Part shown: positions 35,753 through 50,700 of the stretch, piece by piece
How positions within the stretch are numbered: the stretch's first letter is position 1
Layout: each line of letters starts with the position of its first letter
Source: Onchocerca lupi
Lineage: Eukaryota; Nematoda; Chromadorea; Rhabditida; Onchocercidae
Reading direction: 5' to 3'
Assembly (NCBI GenBank): GCA_028564675.1
Contig: JAOVVO010000015.1
Span: 267,342 to 331,341, forward strand
Length of the DNA: 64,000 bases
Translations under genes and position numbers: made by a program
The notes under the pieces: generated by a model
Told to the model about the DNA's origin: nothing
Databases searched by the model: none
What the model saw: only the letters and a program-made list of their open reading frames with translations

Positions 35753-38700
35753 GCGGGTGACTGACACAACTAAATTATTGATGAGTGATCCTGTGGTCGA
35801 GGCAAGTGGCTGGCCCGCAGAACCGCCAGAATCACAACATCAACAAATTCCAGCTGATAATAGTCAGCATTCCAACAAAGTATTGCTTTATAACTGTGTA
35901 CCTTTAAAGGAAACTGCATAATTGTTAGGTATTTTTACTATGAGAAAGTGTCGAAAAATTCGAAATGTCAGCATTTGAGACATTTAATTGATTTTTGCCT
36001 TATTATGCGGACCTTTGCAGTGGAAACATAATCGTTTCCTATTTTTGCATTTTTAGAGGCATGATTCAACTGTTTAAAAATGGGACATGTTGCTGAGAAA
36101 TGAAACAATAAGATTCAGTTGTGTTTCCATTGCAAAGGTCCGCATAATGTGGCAAAAGGAGGAACTAAAATGAAATAAGGGATTTTGTAGGGTGAGAGCA
36201 GTGCAAGTTTCTTGCGAGCAGCACGAGCTGGAAATCTGGACCGTGTACTTGAATTACTGCGTTCAGGCACCGATATCAACACTTGCAATGCGAATGGACT
36301 TAATGCGTTACATCTGGCCTCCAAAGAAGGTCATCATGAAGTGGTCCGCGAACTTCTGAAAAGAAAAGCAGATGTTGATGCTGCTACTAAGGTTATATTT
36401 ATGAATCCTTTTGTACTCTTCTCTCTGTTATTGATAAGTTTATTTTTCGGTCGTCGCTTTTGCTGCAGGATACATTTAGACTTGCTGTAGCCAGTAATAG
36501 TGTTTTTAGAAAGGTAACACGGCGTTACATATAGTAAGTAATATTGTTTTTAGAAAGGTAACACGGCGTTACATATAGCGTCATTAGCAGGACAAGAACT
36601 AATCGTCACAATACTTGTTGAAAATGGTGCTAATGTTAACGTACAATCACTGAATGGTTTCACACCACTCTACATGGCTGCACAAGAGAATCACGAATCT
36701 GTTGTACGCTATCTTCTTGCTCACAATGCCAATCAAGTCTTAGCTACAGAGGTTTGTCCTCTTCACTCTTCTTCTTCGTTTTCCTTTTCTCCTGAATTAT
36801 AAAACAAAAGAAATATCATATTTGTTTATTCAGTCACGAACTAAACAAAGTTTTTTCTTTCGGAACATAAGATAGCTAGTCATAGTACACATGCAGGGAA
36901 GAGGAAGTGAAGCTGTTACTTTTTTGCAGATATAGAAATTAGGTGAGTGGGTGCGCTTTACAGATATAGGAATTAGATAAGGGGGTATGCTATGTACAAC
37001 AGATGGCAAGACTGAAGTTCATCCTTAAGCTTTTTTTTCTTTTCTTTAAGTAGTATAGCGAAGGTGATAAATCTGTTTATGTAGGCCAGTTGTTTGAATT
37101 AAGAAGATGATTATTATTTGCATGTAAATTTCTTGAATTTTGAAATGATACCACAAGTTATCCAAAGTTGATCCAAGGCTGTTTTGTGCTTCTCTTGAGT
37201 TTCATCATATAAGCAGTACTTTTTTGGTTTGAAAGTCATAAGTTGCCCTTCAGTTGTGCTTCAGTTGTTTAGAATTTATTACATGATGTCGTTTTCCCTT
37301 TCCGACAATGGCATTCAACGATTGGGCGATTTCATTTCTTCCAAATAATTTCTTAAAACACTTCGTGTTTTATCATGAGAAGTTTGAGAAGTTGAAAATA
37401 TTTCAAATTTAGCGGCATGCGTTATGCGAAGAATTAGCTTGTTTGCTTCTTTCATGCATCATTTTCATCGTCACACTATCATACTGTAATCCAGGTTTCT
37501 TTTTTCCTATCCTATGCTGTTGGAATTGATATCCTCCACGATATCGTATTTAAGCTTTCTATTTATAGGACGGCTTTACACCATTGGCAGTTGCCTTGCA
37601 GCAAGGTCACGATCGCGTTGTAGCTCTTTTGCTTGAGAATGATACGCGCGGAAAAGTACGCTTACCGGCACTGCATATCGCTGCTAAAAAGGATGATACG
37701 AAAGCAGCTACACTATTACTTCAAGTTAGTCTCATTTTACAAAAAAATTCTTCAGATAATAATTATTTCTACATTGATTGTTATTCGTACTTGACAGTTG
37801 CATATTTCACAACGTCTGCATGAATACTGAACTATGAGAAAGGAGTTACTTTTGTCATAAGGTCATGAAATTGAAAGATACAATAAAGTGATGATTCATT
37901 CCCTGCTAATGGCAAATAAGAATGTTAGCTATGTATATTTGTGCTTACGGCGTTACGTATCACCGCTAAAAAGGATGATGCGAAAGGAGCCATGCTGAAA
38001 TAAGGATTGTTTTCGAAAAAGCAGGGATATTTGGGATGCATTATATATATATATATATTCTTTTTAATGGAGACTCAAAGAAATCGATTTTAGAATGAGC
38101 ATAATTCGGATGTGACTTCGAAGAGCGGCTTCACTCCGCTCCATATCGCCGCTCACTATGGAAATGAGAATGTGGCGCAACTGCTACTCGAAAAGGGGGC
38201 CAATGTGAATTACCAAGCGAGACATAACATAAGGTATGTAAATACTGAAACATCCTTGAAATAATGAATTTAAAAAATTCATCGTAATGAGAGGAAATGC
38301 GGCGAAGTAACTGCACCCATAATGGGTGACGATGAGGACTGTCTCTATGAATTTTCCTTGGAATCCCAATTGGAAGGTATAGGGCACTGGCTAAATAAGA
38401 TTTGCATTTCAGAATTATGCCTTAGATGAGTCCGCTATCAATAACAACTAATAAAAAAGGTTTCATTTCATTCACTTTTTCTTCAGTCCGTTGCATGTCG
38501 CAACAAAATGGGGTCGCGCCAACATGGTTTCGTTATTGTTGGCTCATGGGGCCGTAATTGACTGTCGCACACGTGATTTACTAACACCATTACACTGTGC
38601 TTCCCGTTCGGGTCATGATCAAGTTGTTGATTTGTTGCTTGAAAAGGGAGCTCCAATCAATGCTAAAACAAAAGTAAGCAATTTTTGTTACAATTCGAAC

Positions 38701-41700
38701 ATGGTATGCATTTTATTGCCTTTTTGACAGTTTTAACAAATTTCATTAGAATAATCCGATCATACATTGCAGAATGGTTTGGCTCCTTTACATATGGCAG
38801 CACAGGGTGATCATGTGGACAGTGCTCGAATTCTCCTGTATCATCGAGCTCCAGTCGATGATGTTACCGTTGATTATCTTACTCCTCTTCATGTGGCTGC
38901 TCACTGCGGGCATGTTCGTGTCGCTAAACTTCTGCTAGATCGTAATGCCGACCCAAATGCTCGCGCTCTCAATGGCTTCACACCGCTTCATATCGCTTGC
39001 AAAAAAAATCGCATTAAAGTATTTTTTTTTTTTTTTGCAAAATGTTGGGCATTATATTCATATTCATTTCCTCTCATCTAATACTTGTAATTGTTGAGGT
39101 TGTGGAACTGTTGCTGAAATACCACGCCGCAATCGAAGCAACAACAGAATCCGGTCTATCTCCGCTTCATGTTGCTGCTTTCATGGGTGCTATAAATATC
39201 GTCATCTATTTACTGCAACAAGTGATAATCTTAATTAGCTTTTTAAATTAAACTGTTGTACATGTTTTAGTATTCATCTTGAGGACTTTCCCATAGCTGA
39301 CAGCTTAGTTTTGGATAAAATAAGCTGAGAATACTTTATAGTTTCTTATTTCCCTATTCATTTTCCATTTAGGTTTTAATTTTATTCATCTTTTATTTTA
39401 TATGTCATTTAACTTTCCCTTTTCACTATATTTACTCTAGGAATAATTTTTTCCCTTAAAGTGTTATTTTCTTTTCTGTGGTCTTATGTTTTGTTTGTTT
39501 TTTATTTTTTAAAAAAACAAGGTTTATTTGGTAATAATCAGTGCACAAAGCTTATATAGTCAAATCAAGAAGATACACTGGTGAAGAAATTTCGCTACGA
39601 AGATAGGATAGCAATAATCTTTCTTCATTTCAGGGTGCTAATGCGGATGTGGCTACAGTACGCGGTGAAACTCCTCTTCATTTAGCTGCACGAGCAAACC
39701 AAACCGATATTGTTCGTGTTTTGGTGCGAAATGGAGCCCAGGTTAGTCGATGTTGCATACTCGTCATTATTATTATAAGCACTATCATTATTGAAAACTT
39801 TTTGTCATTCCAATCTTCATCTCAGAACATTTTTCAGTTCCGAATTTTTTTTAAGAAAGCTTGCATACGCTTTTCATTCTGTATGAGATTATATAATGTT
39901 GGGACGGTTATATTAAAATTTTCATTTTGTAATATGTTTATAAAGGTGGATGCTGCGGCACGTGAGCTACAAACACCATTACACATTGCATCACGTCTTG
40001 GTAATACCGACATCGTCGTTTTATTGCTACAGGCTAATGCGTCACCAAATGCTGCTACAAGAGATCTCTACACTCCTCTTCATATTGCCGCCAAAGTAAG
40101 CTTAATGGAAAAAGGAAATATTTGCCCCCTTTTTTTTTTTTTTTTTTAATGTGGAATATATAGACTACTCAATTTCCAAATATTATAGGAGGGGCAAGAG
40201 GAAGTAGCAGCAATATTGATGGATCACGGAACTGACAAGACGTTGCTCACGAAGAAAGGTTTTACACCGTTGCATTTAGCTGCTAAATATGGCAATTTGC
40301 CGGTCGCGAAATTATTGCTAGAACGAGGAACACCGGTTGACATCGAAGGCAAGAATCAGGTAGCTTGCTGATTGCACTTTGATTTAACATTATATTAATC
40401 GTTATTTTCAAGTCTTACTGAGGAACTTCTAGATATTAAATTATTTACAGTATATTTTTATGTAAATTCATTCTTGTTGCTGCAACATTCCAGAATCAGT
40501 AATAGTTGCGTTTCAGTATTGCATGTTTATCGTACTTGGTCTTATCTTTCATTGTAAGGTAGAACTATTGATATATGGATATTTTTCAAATATCAGTAAT
40601 TATTTTAGGTGACACCTCTGCATGTAGCGGCACATTACAATAACGACAAGGTGGCATTGTTACTTCTAGAAAATGGTGCTTCTGCATATGCTTCTGCCAA
40701 AAATGGATATACTCCTTTACATATTGCCGCGAAGAAGAATCAGATGGATATTGCTGGCACTCTTCTTCATTATAAAGTATGGCCTTGCCAGATATCTTTT
40801 TGCGTTTTAGTATATTTCATTGCTTAAACCTGTAATTTCCTTTGCTTTGTCTGAAAAGCAAATTTTCATGCATCGGTTAAAATTTTTCTTTTCAAAAGCA
40901 CATCAGTGTCGCTATTTATAATAACTTTTTTTTTTTTTTGTGTAAGGCAGATGCGAATGCTGAAAGCAAAGCAGGCTTCACACCACTTCATCTTGCGGCA
41001 CAGGAGGGTCATCACGAAATGGCTGCTTTACTTATCGAAAATGGAGCAAAGGTGGGTTTTAGAAAAATCAAAAAAAATAAATGTAAATTTAATTTTTAAA
41101 ATATCCATTCATATTATTTTATTGGGACATTAGCTTCACAAAGTGAATTTACTGGTAGTTCAATTATAGTGTGATTGTAATTATTTCGCATACTTCAGGT
41201 TGGAGCTCAGGCAAGGAATGGTTTAACACCAATGCATCTATGTGCACAGGAAGATCGTATCAGTGTAGCAGAAGAATTGGTAAAAGAAAACGCAGCTATT
41301 GATCCCAAAACGAAAGCAGGATATACGCCGTTGCATGTTGCTTGCCATTTCGGTTCGATTTTTTTAATGGATTCTACTTTAATTCATACGTGTTATAAGA
41401 ATTACAATGTTGAAAACTTTTTCAGGACAAATAAACATGGTTCATTTTTTGATTGAGCATGGCGCACCAGTTTCAGCTACTACTCGTGCTTCCTATACTC
41501 CGCTCCATCAAGCTGCTCAGCAAGGGCATAACAATGTTGTACGTTACTTGTTGGAGCACGGCGCTAGTCCAAATGTTCACACATCGGTAATCATTTTCGA
41601 AATCTTGACAAGCTTATGTAGGAAGGCGCTTGAGTAATATGATCACTGAGTTTACATTTAGCTTTGTAAGAAAAAAGGAAGTGAATGTTTAAGATGATTA

Positions 41701-44700
41701 AAATTCCACTTGCAAAGTCGCTTTTTGATAATCCAACATTTTCGTTTTACAGACAGGACAAACTCCATTATCGATTGCTGAACGTTTGGGCTATGTATCG
41801 GTGGTTGAAGCGCTTAAAACAATTACCGAGACTACTGTGATTACAGAGACCACAACTGTTACTGAAGAAAGATATAAACCTCAGAATCCCGAAGCAATGA
41901 ATGAAACCATGTTTTCTGACTCCGAGGATGAAGGTATATATTTTCTTTAATCGAATTGAATAGTAGTCTTGTAATGAGTTATTTGCTGATGAAAAGAAGT
42001 GCCTTGTTTGGAGGTCAGTTTAGTTTGTCTAATGTTAGTTTGTGCAACGTTAAGAATAGGTCTACAACATTTCTCTTTTAAATTAAATAAAATTCGCATA
42101 TTTCTCTCAACGAAGTTTTTTGGTCTATTCCTTTTTTCATTCCATAATTGCTGTTACTAAATTTAAAAATCTTTCGGAAGATTGCTAGATCCTGATGGCT
42201 TAGCAAAAGCAAATAAATCAAAAAAAAAAAAAAAATGCAGCTAAACGAGCAGATATATATCAGTTACAAGGACTTGCATAGGCCTACAGTCAACAAAGAA
42301 AAAATTAGGCTCAAAGAACCAAGTTCCTTATCGTGTTGCATAAATTTGATGACAAGAGAGGCATTATTGTGTCTAAGCTTTTGTGCTTTCCACTACTAAA
42401 AATTAGTTCAACTAATTATAAGATGTGCTGGGTAATTAACAAGTTCCTCTGTTCTAAATGCACAGTTTCATTTATTTTACCTGGAAATTTATTAGCAAGA
42501 AGACATGTTCAATCTGAACATGGTATCGAGATTTAAAAATTTGCCGATTTTTGCTATATGCAACAGCTGAATGTAGATTAGTGCTCTCATTGGGAGTGCC
42601 GCGATTCTCTTGCTTGCTATTAATATATTAATGTCATAAGCTTAGTATTGAATAGTAGTTCAATAACAGTACCCACAAAGTATGCAAGAAATGGTGAAAA
42701 GTTGGATTAGCAGTTTTTGTGATTGTATTGCTGGATGCTGCTGCTATTGTTGTTGTTGTTGTTGTTGAGCGTTTGTTCGTCGATTCAGCACCGAATACGT
42801 TGGAGGAGGACGCATCACATCTTCGTGCCCTTGCACATTCGCCGTTACGCTTGTCAACATCAGATGACCATGATCTGAGCTTCTTCCCCAATCACACTTC
42901 AAGCCCCTATCCTTCACCTGGAGCTACTCTGATTTATTTATCACGTATGATTTTTTCATTTATTTCTTTTCGGATTTTAACATTGTGTTTCTTTTTTTAT
43001 TTGTTTTTGATTTCAAATTAATATAGAAATATCACTTTTCATAGGTCACTCTCAAAATATTTGACAATTTTTCTATGGATTACAATCCATAAATATTAAT
43101 TATTAATGCACGAACTGAATGGGGTACAACGAGTATTTCTTTACTCATGGCTAGTTAATTGCAGTGTTGTTGATGGTAATAATAAGAATAGTAGTGATAA
43201 TGTTTACATTATACTAATACATCCCTGAGGTTTCAAAATGACTATTGCCTACTACGTGGATCTGTTGCGTATACATACAGCTCCATCAGTGTAGTGCTAT
43301 TGAATTGACTGTTGTGCAGCTTGGTTTTATACGCAAAGACAATTATTCTGTTGCAACCGGATCGACTCTACACTGTTTTGGCTTAATTGAGCCAGTCTTC
43401 ATTGTACAACAGTAATATGCTTTTATCAGTGACAGTACGTTAACAATGTACCGCAAGATGTTAGAAGTTGCTGTTATTTTTTGCATGACTAGTGATATCA
43501 TCATATAATTTCTCACTGAGTGAATTTATGACTCACATTTTTTTAGCGAAAGTTTATGTTAGATTTTTATCCGTTTATCGGATGCGAATGCTCTTTTGGA
43601 TTTTTATCCCTCCTATCCTTCCCTAAATTGGAGGTTCTGAATTTATACCTCTCTTATTTTTTTCCCAACTTAAACAGGAAATCCTAAAAATACAGCAATG
43701 CCATTGGTTCTACTTCTCATTTTTCCCTACCAATGTAATTCTTTTTTTCTCTCCTCCCCCTCTTCTGCCTTTATTCTGTGTATACATCGCATGCGCGCGA
43801 TTGTCGCTTAGAATAGATCTGTTCACAGAAAAGCTGTTGGATATGAGGTCAGTTATTGTTGAGAATATACTCAAGAACGGCTTTACCGTTCATAATTCGT
43901 AACTAACGCAACTATCGTTAAAGTTGTTTTGTTTTCAAAAACTTCTAGTGCATTTCGTCACTGTATTGGATAATTTCTTCATAAATTTTTGGCTCTCTAT
44001 GAATTGATTTTCCTAAGTGATACATTTTCTAGATGAATATCCTATGAAGAGAACAGCCTTTGTTATCTGAGACATGACCTTGACATAGTTGACATAGTGA
44101 AAGAGGTTTATAATGACAATACATTGCAGGGAAGGTTCAGATGAGGTATAATACTAATACTAGCTCTAGTATATGTGTTAAAGTCTGTTATAGGTGAAGA
44201 TAATCAGATCACAGCCAATGCTCATACTCATGATTTCTCAGAAAGCCTCACGAAAGGTTTGCACGATTCAACTGGTTTGCATCTGATTCATGCTACAGAA
44301 CCGGTATTTTTTTGCACATTGCCTGAACTATTTGTGTTGATTATTCAAAGTGGTATAAATATGACTACGCTTTCAAGATCAATGTGATCCGTTTTATTGA
44401 TCTGATTTTGTTAATTCACAAAGTTTTCATGACCCACAATTATGTTGTCCAAAATTTTAAATGTCATTGAGGGTGAGGATAAGGTAATTCCTTCCTTGAC
44501 ACAAAAAGTTTTAAAATGATTTTTAGAAGTTCAGATTTTCTATTGGTTACTATTCTGTTATGCTCTATCCTTTGCTTTGGATTAGAAAAAAAGAAAAAGA
44601 AAAAGACTTACCATCGAAGTAGGCATCACAACACATCAGAGTATGAAGTGAAGCATATCATTTTTCTTCAAACATAAATTGGTGTGGTGAATTGAATAAG

Positions 44701-47700
44701 TTCTATGCATTTTTGCAGATACTGTCACGAAGCCCGGAAGTGGAGGGTACGGATGGCGATCTGGATGCTTTAATTCGTAAAGCACAAGTAATGCATTTTA
44801 TATCTTGTCATTTGATTAACATTAAGCAAAAAATTCTTTGGCTGTGCTGTGTTTATGAGCATAAATAGATTAAAACAAACCAAAGACTACCGTACCTAGT
44901 TCTGATTTTGAGTGTCTTTAGTCCATGTGAAACATATGGGGCTTTCATTTTATGTAATATGACTCATAAAGTAGACAGTTTTATCTTTCACTCACAAAGC
45001 TTTCGCTTGCGGTTGTAACAAAATTCTTTTTAGCACGAACCTATTACTACAGCAATGGCTGATCCTTCCTTGGATTTATCTCTTCCTGACAATGTTGCAA
45101 TTGCGAAAACTACCGTGCAACCTAGGTAACGTTGAATTATTGTTAACTGAATACCTATAATAAAATATTAGTTGATTACTAAGGGACATAATGCTGCAGT
45201 GGTTTTCTTTAATACCCAGTTTTTCTGGAGAAGATCCATTCCGTTGATCCTCGTCATCACAAGATATCATCTGTTTCCGATGAAATGCAGTCTATGGAAC
45301 CAGATATTGCCAAGTTTTTAATTTGTTATTTATTTCAGCAAACTTCTTCACAAAACGTGAGTTTTTAATACCAGTTATACGTAGTTTTAGTATTGCACCG
45401 TACGGCATGTTCCGTTTCGTTTATTTCTTCTGCTTGAAGGCAGAAAATTTTCCAGATTAAGTTTTTCTCAGCTGATTTGAATAACTGCTCAAGAATACTT
45501 ATTGCATTTTATCTTGTAAGTTAGGCGATGAAAGTTGTCTTTCATTTCTGGAAATCAGAGACTTGTCTATGAAATATTTTATCAACTTATTTTAAATCTT
45601 CCGGGTCCGGATTCTCCGACTCTCGAACTGACATGCTGTCCACGGCCCATCTCTCTAATACTGTATTCTTTGAATTAAACATGTTTCGCTCACTTTTTAC
45701 TCTTTCCATGTATTGAAACTGTTCAAACTATCTTACATAGGCATGTATTTATTTCCAGTTTTTATTTTAAGGAATTCCCAAACTTCAAATACATATTCCT
45801 GAATTTTACGAAAACGAGTGGAATTTGAATCATACGTTAAATGAGCTTCATTTATTTTTATTTGTTACTTCTCTTGAAACAATGCTTGCTAAAAATTAGC
45901 TCCGCTTTTGCTGGTATAACTCAACGCCTTGAGCACATTCCTCCTTTGTTTTGGCTGTTGAAAATCTATTATCTTATAAACTTCTAGTTTCTAGAATTGA
46001 AAGAATGGCAGCACTAACTTGCAGCTTTCATGCACTTTGTCATTTCATCATTGAGATGGGCCTATTTCAGTTTCTTAATTTCGTTTATGGTGGACGCGCG
46101 TGGAGGAGCAATGCGTGGTTGTCGGCATTCTGGTGTCAGAATCATTATACCTCCGAGAAAAGCACCACAGCCTACACGCATTACATGCAGATATCTTCGA
46201 AAAGTAATTTTAACTTCCTTTCGAAATGCATTAGCTATATTTAATTTTAGAGAATTTCCTACGCCATGCTTTGTTTATAGGATAAATTAGCACATCCACC
46301 GCCGTTGAGTGAAGGTGAAGCACTTGCCTCACGTATACTTGAAATGGCACCGCATGGAGTAAAATTTTTGGGTCCTGTTATATTGGAAGTACCACATTTT
46401 GCATCACTTCGTGGACGAGAGCGAGAAATTGTTATTTTGCGTTCTGATGATGGACAACATTGGAAAGAGCATCAGTTAGAAGCAACAGAAGACGCTGTAC
46501 AAGAGGTTTGTGCAATTTTTTTCTTTTTTTTTTTTTTTTATTACAAACTATATTAATTCTAACTGTAATCACCTTTTTCAGGTCCTGAATGAATCATTTG
46601 ATGCAGAAGAGTTGTCGCAACTTGATGATTTGCATACATCTCGAATTACACGTATCCTGACCAATGATTTCCCAATGTATTTCGCGGTCGTTACTCGAGT
46701 GCGACAAGAAGTTCACTGTGTTGGTCCAGAAGGCGGTGTAATACTCTCTTCAGTTGTCTCTCGTGTGCAGGTTGTTCTTAGAGATTTATTTCAGGAATTT
46801 GATTAATTTTAGAGCTTCTTTAATGCTCTTCACTATGTTTATGTATTTTTGTCTAGTTACATTCACATAAGTTTCCCTTTTTCACACATGTTTCACTGCA
46901 TCATCTTCCAGGCTATATTTCCGGATGGTTCTTTGACTAAGACGATCAAAGTATCTGTGCAAGCTCAGCCAGTTCCACAAGAAATAGTCACTCGTTTACA
47001 TGGAAATAGAGTTGCTGTGTCCCCAATTGTAACTGTTGAACCGCGCCGTCGTAAATTTCATAAGCCCATAACACTCTGTATACCACTGCCACAAAGCTCA
47101 AATAAAGGAATGTTAACACAATATAGGTATTGTCTACTGCAATTGTCAAGTCCTTTTTATGTGCCAGGAAATAAAAGCTGGTTTACAGTGTTGAACTGCT
47201 ACATTATATTTTAGCATTTAAAACCATTTTATGAATTCTAGTGGTCAACCAGGACAAGAACCACCGACACTTCGTTTACTCTGCAGTATAACCGGAGGTT
47301 CTGCTCCTGCTCAGTGGGAAGATATTACCGGAACCACACAATTAACATTTACTGGTTTGTTTGTTAAAGAGCTTTTTGTCTTTTCGATTCTTTATTTCGT
47401 TGAAATGGAGAAATTGATATCCTGGTGAGGCAGCATCGCTAAATGTATGATTAATTCTTTCAGTTTAGCTTGACTTTCTGGTATAATCTCATTCATTATT
47501 TTATTAGGCGATGACGTTTCATTTACAACTACGGTTTCTGCTCGATTTTGGTTGATGGATTGCCAAACTCCGCGAGATGCGGCGCGAATGGCACAAGAAG
47601 TTTACAATGAGGCAATTGCAGTTCCTTATATGGCTAAATTTCTTGTTTTTGCTCGACGAACTTTTCCTACCGAGGGACAATTGAGGTTCATTTTCACTTG

Positions 47701-50700
47701 TTTTACGGGTAATTTATAATTAACTTTCTGTCACTTTTTTTTTTTTTTTTTAAGCTCAGCTGATGAACAAAAATGATGTTAAGATTGTTTAGATTGTTTT
47801 GTATGACTGATGATCGGGAAGATAAAACCCTGGAAAAACAAGAGAATTTCATTGAAATTGCGAAATCGAAAGATGTGGAAGTTTTAAGTGGGCGACATCA
47901 ATTTTTAGAATTTTCTGGAAATATTCTTCCAATAACCAAAAGCGGCGATCAGCTTTCCCTTTATTTCCTGCCATTCCAAGAAAATCGTCTAGCTTTCATG
48001 ATAAAGGTATTACAGACTTCTCTCTCTCTTTTCCTTTCTCCCTCTCTCTACATACATTTTTATATTTTTTTTATTTATCATTTGTTTACTTATTTATTTT
48101 CGTGAAGAAACTAGCTACAGGTTTTAACATGTATCGTATTCGTGATGAGTCGAAATTATATGTTTTTTCCCCAGTAATTTTTACTTTCTTTTTGACGATA
48201 TGGTTTTTGATTTCTTTAATTCCTCTATTTTCTTTGCTATTTAAATTTAAGACACGCGCTCAAACGGATTATGGAGCTGCCGTTGATGGTCGGATAGCTT
48301 TTATGAAAGAGCCAAAAATGAGAGCCGAAAATTTACCTCCTCAGACGCCATTGTGCACTCTTGCAATCACTCTTCCGGAATACATTGGACCGGTAATACT
48401 ATAAGAACATTAAAAATATATATGGACAAATAAATACAAAGATGAAAATGATTATTAGCGGAGAAAATGGTAGCAGTAATTTTGGTGAAAAAGTTAACTG
48501 TAGATTTTAACTGTTATACATATTCTCGATGGGTGAAAATTCGTATTATTAGTATCCTTTCTTTTGACATTAATTCTTTAGGAGCCGATGGTTTACAAAA
48601 AACCCTTTAATTCGGAAGTTCCTTTGACTGAGAAATATGCTGGAGCTTTCCATGAAACTACTGAACCTAATGATTTGCCATTGGCACATGTTGCACGATT
48701 AACTGGCGCTGATTGGCATCGGCTAGCCCGAGCGCTCGAAGTACCTGATGCTGATATACGACAAATTCGACATCAGCTAGTTGGTCTTGAAGCAATTACT
48801 GTTCTACGTATTTGGATATTCTTGAAGAAAGAGCAAGCTACGCGTAAGTTTTGCTCCAACAACATGAAGTGATAGAAGGAGCTGTTAATGAGATCACTAA
48901 TAGATTTGAGAGTTCTGTTCAGAATAAAGAAATTCTATATTAGTTTCTGAAATATTTTCTTAAAATTGCAGCCGCTGCTTTGCGATCTGCATTACAGCGA
49001 ATAGGACGTGATGATGTTGTACGAGAAATGAATCGAACTGAAAAGCCAGATGATTTAGAAGGAATACCTGTATCTCATGTTTCTGGACCTTCAGTAACTG
49101 TGTCATCCACTTCGCTAGAAGCACTAGACGGCAGACATCGTTACGCCGAAGTATGATAATCATAATTATAGTTTTGTTGTAATTTCTGTAGTTAATAATA
49201 TATGCAGATTAAAAAACATCTGAAATCTTTGGAGGTGACAACGGCACAACAGCAAATGGCGCGAGAACCATTCTTTCAACAGACGGAATATTATGGGATA
49301 CATGATGATGCAGAAGAACCCAAAGAACAGCCATCCCGCGGTAGTTCTTTTCTTTTAACGGTTTGAAAAAAGCAGGCTTTGGAGTATTGAGTAATTTCAT
49401 TCCTGATATGCAATTTTTTTTTTCTTTTTGCAGAAGAAGAAGAGGTTGCAGTTTCAGAAATTCGAACAGTTGTGCGTACTGAACGACATGTGCATGATTC
49501 GGAAGATGGTGAGCGAAGTTTTAATACTGAAGAGTTTAGCTGTTTGGGTACTAAAACTTGTGAAATTTGTAATTGAAAGTAGATAAACTTTATTACAGGT
49601 CCTATTGTGGAAGAGCGCACAATAACAACTACATATGAGGATGATGTTGCTGTAAACGAAGAAATTGTTGACAGGATAGTGCCTCTCAACAAAGAAGAGC
49701 AAGAAAAATGGGATCGAATGATTCGAGAAGCGGAAATGAATTTGGAGCAACAAGTAAACGCTTATTCAGTAAACTTTAATTTCTCGTTGTGATTATGTAA
49801 TATAGGAAATAGAATCTTTCTCTGCCTGACTTTTTTAAGTGAGTCTTAATTTGAGGTAATTCTTACCACTGTATGGCATATTCCTGTATGATTTGTAACA
49901 AACAATTTAGAATATTTCCTCATTCGGTGGTTCAGCCACTGAATAAGAAACTGTTCTCAACTGTTTCAAAAATCAGACATCGCACTACTGTCACTTTTTG
50001 AACAGGGATTATTTCATCAATAAAATTCTTGTTTAAGTTGAGGATTATTACAATGATTACTTGAAGGAAGCGCCAAAAGAGGAAGCACGTGGTTTTCACG
50101 TAATACATGAGGAAAAAGAAGGCGATGATGGTACTACCCAGAAGACGACAGAAATGAAGAATAATCACGTAACGCAGATTTTATTCGATCAAGCCGAAAC
50201 GTCCGCTAATGAAGCAAGGTCAGATAGCGGGGATGCAAGCACCATTATAACTCTAACGAGCAAGGAGGATAATCACGTTATAGGTTTGTAATTTTTTCCA
50301 TTAACTTCAACTTGCTTTCAGTTGAAAAGGTGGTCCTTTGATGCAGAACCATAGTTTAAAAAAAGTGGATCTAGAGTAAGCTGTAAATTCTAACTTTACA
50401 TAATTCATTTTAGACTGTTTAACTTTGATCTACTTTACAGTCTCGTGCGATTGTGAATCATTTAGTTGGGAAGAGCGAGGGTGATAGTTGTTTTGGTGTA
50501 TTTTACTTTCAAAGTAGTTTCATCGCCAACACTATGCGAAAATCGTATCTTGCATGAGTCATTTCGGCCTTCTATATTTGTTTTTTTTTTTTCTCCCTTC
50601 ATCATGGCTGTTCTGATATGGCATAGGAACCTATTTATGTGATCAATCGTTCAATAGGTTTGTTGTCCCATTTAGGATATTGAATCGCCTAGTGGTCTTC

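Larger units (their letters stand above)
36191..41933 (+). other. unc-44: unc-44 ANK-repeat block (exons 2-16)
   Basis: Exons: 36191-36391, 36554-36751, 37569-37724, 38094-38233, 38487-38673, 38773-39018, 39099-39221, 39634-39741, 39956-40095, 40189-40359, 40609-40776, 40947-41051, 41199-41352, 41426-41586, 41753-41933. They encode about 24 repeats of 33 residues with the standard TPLH motif, for example TPLHVAAHCGHVRVAKLLL. Exon borders often fall inside repeats, so exons are not one repeat each. This superhelix binds channels and adhesion proteins. The last exon leaves the repeats and reads TETTVITETTTV and RYKPQNPEAMNETMF, ending EDEG in phase 1. One repeat reads LLLQANASPN, lacking the Gly expected before Ala. 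Confidence 0.97.
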
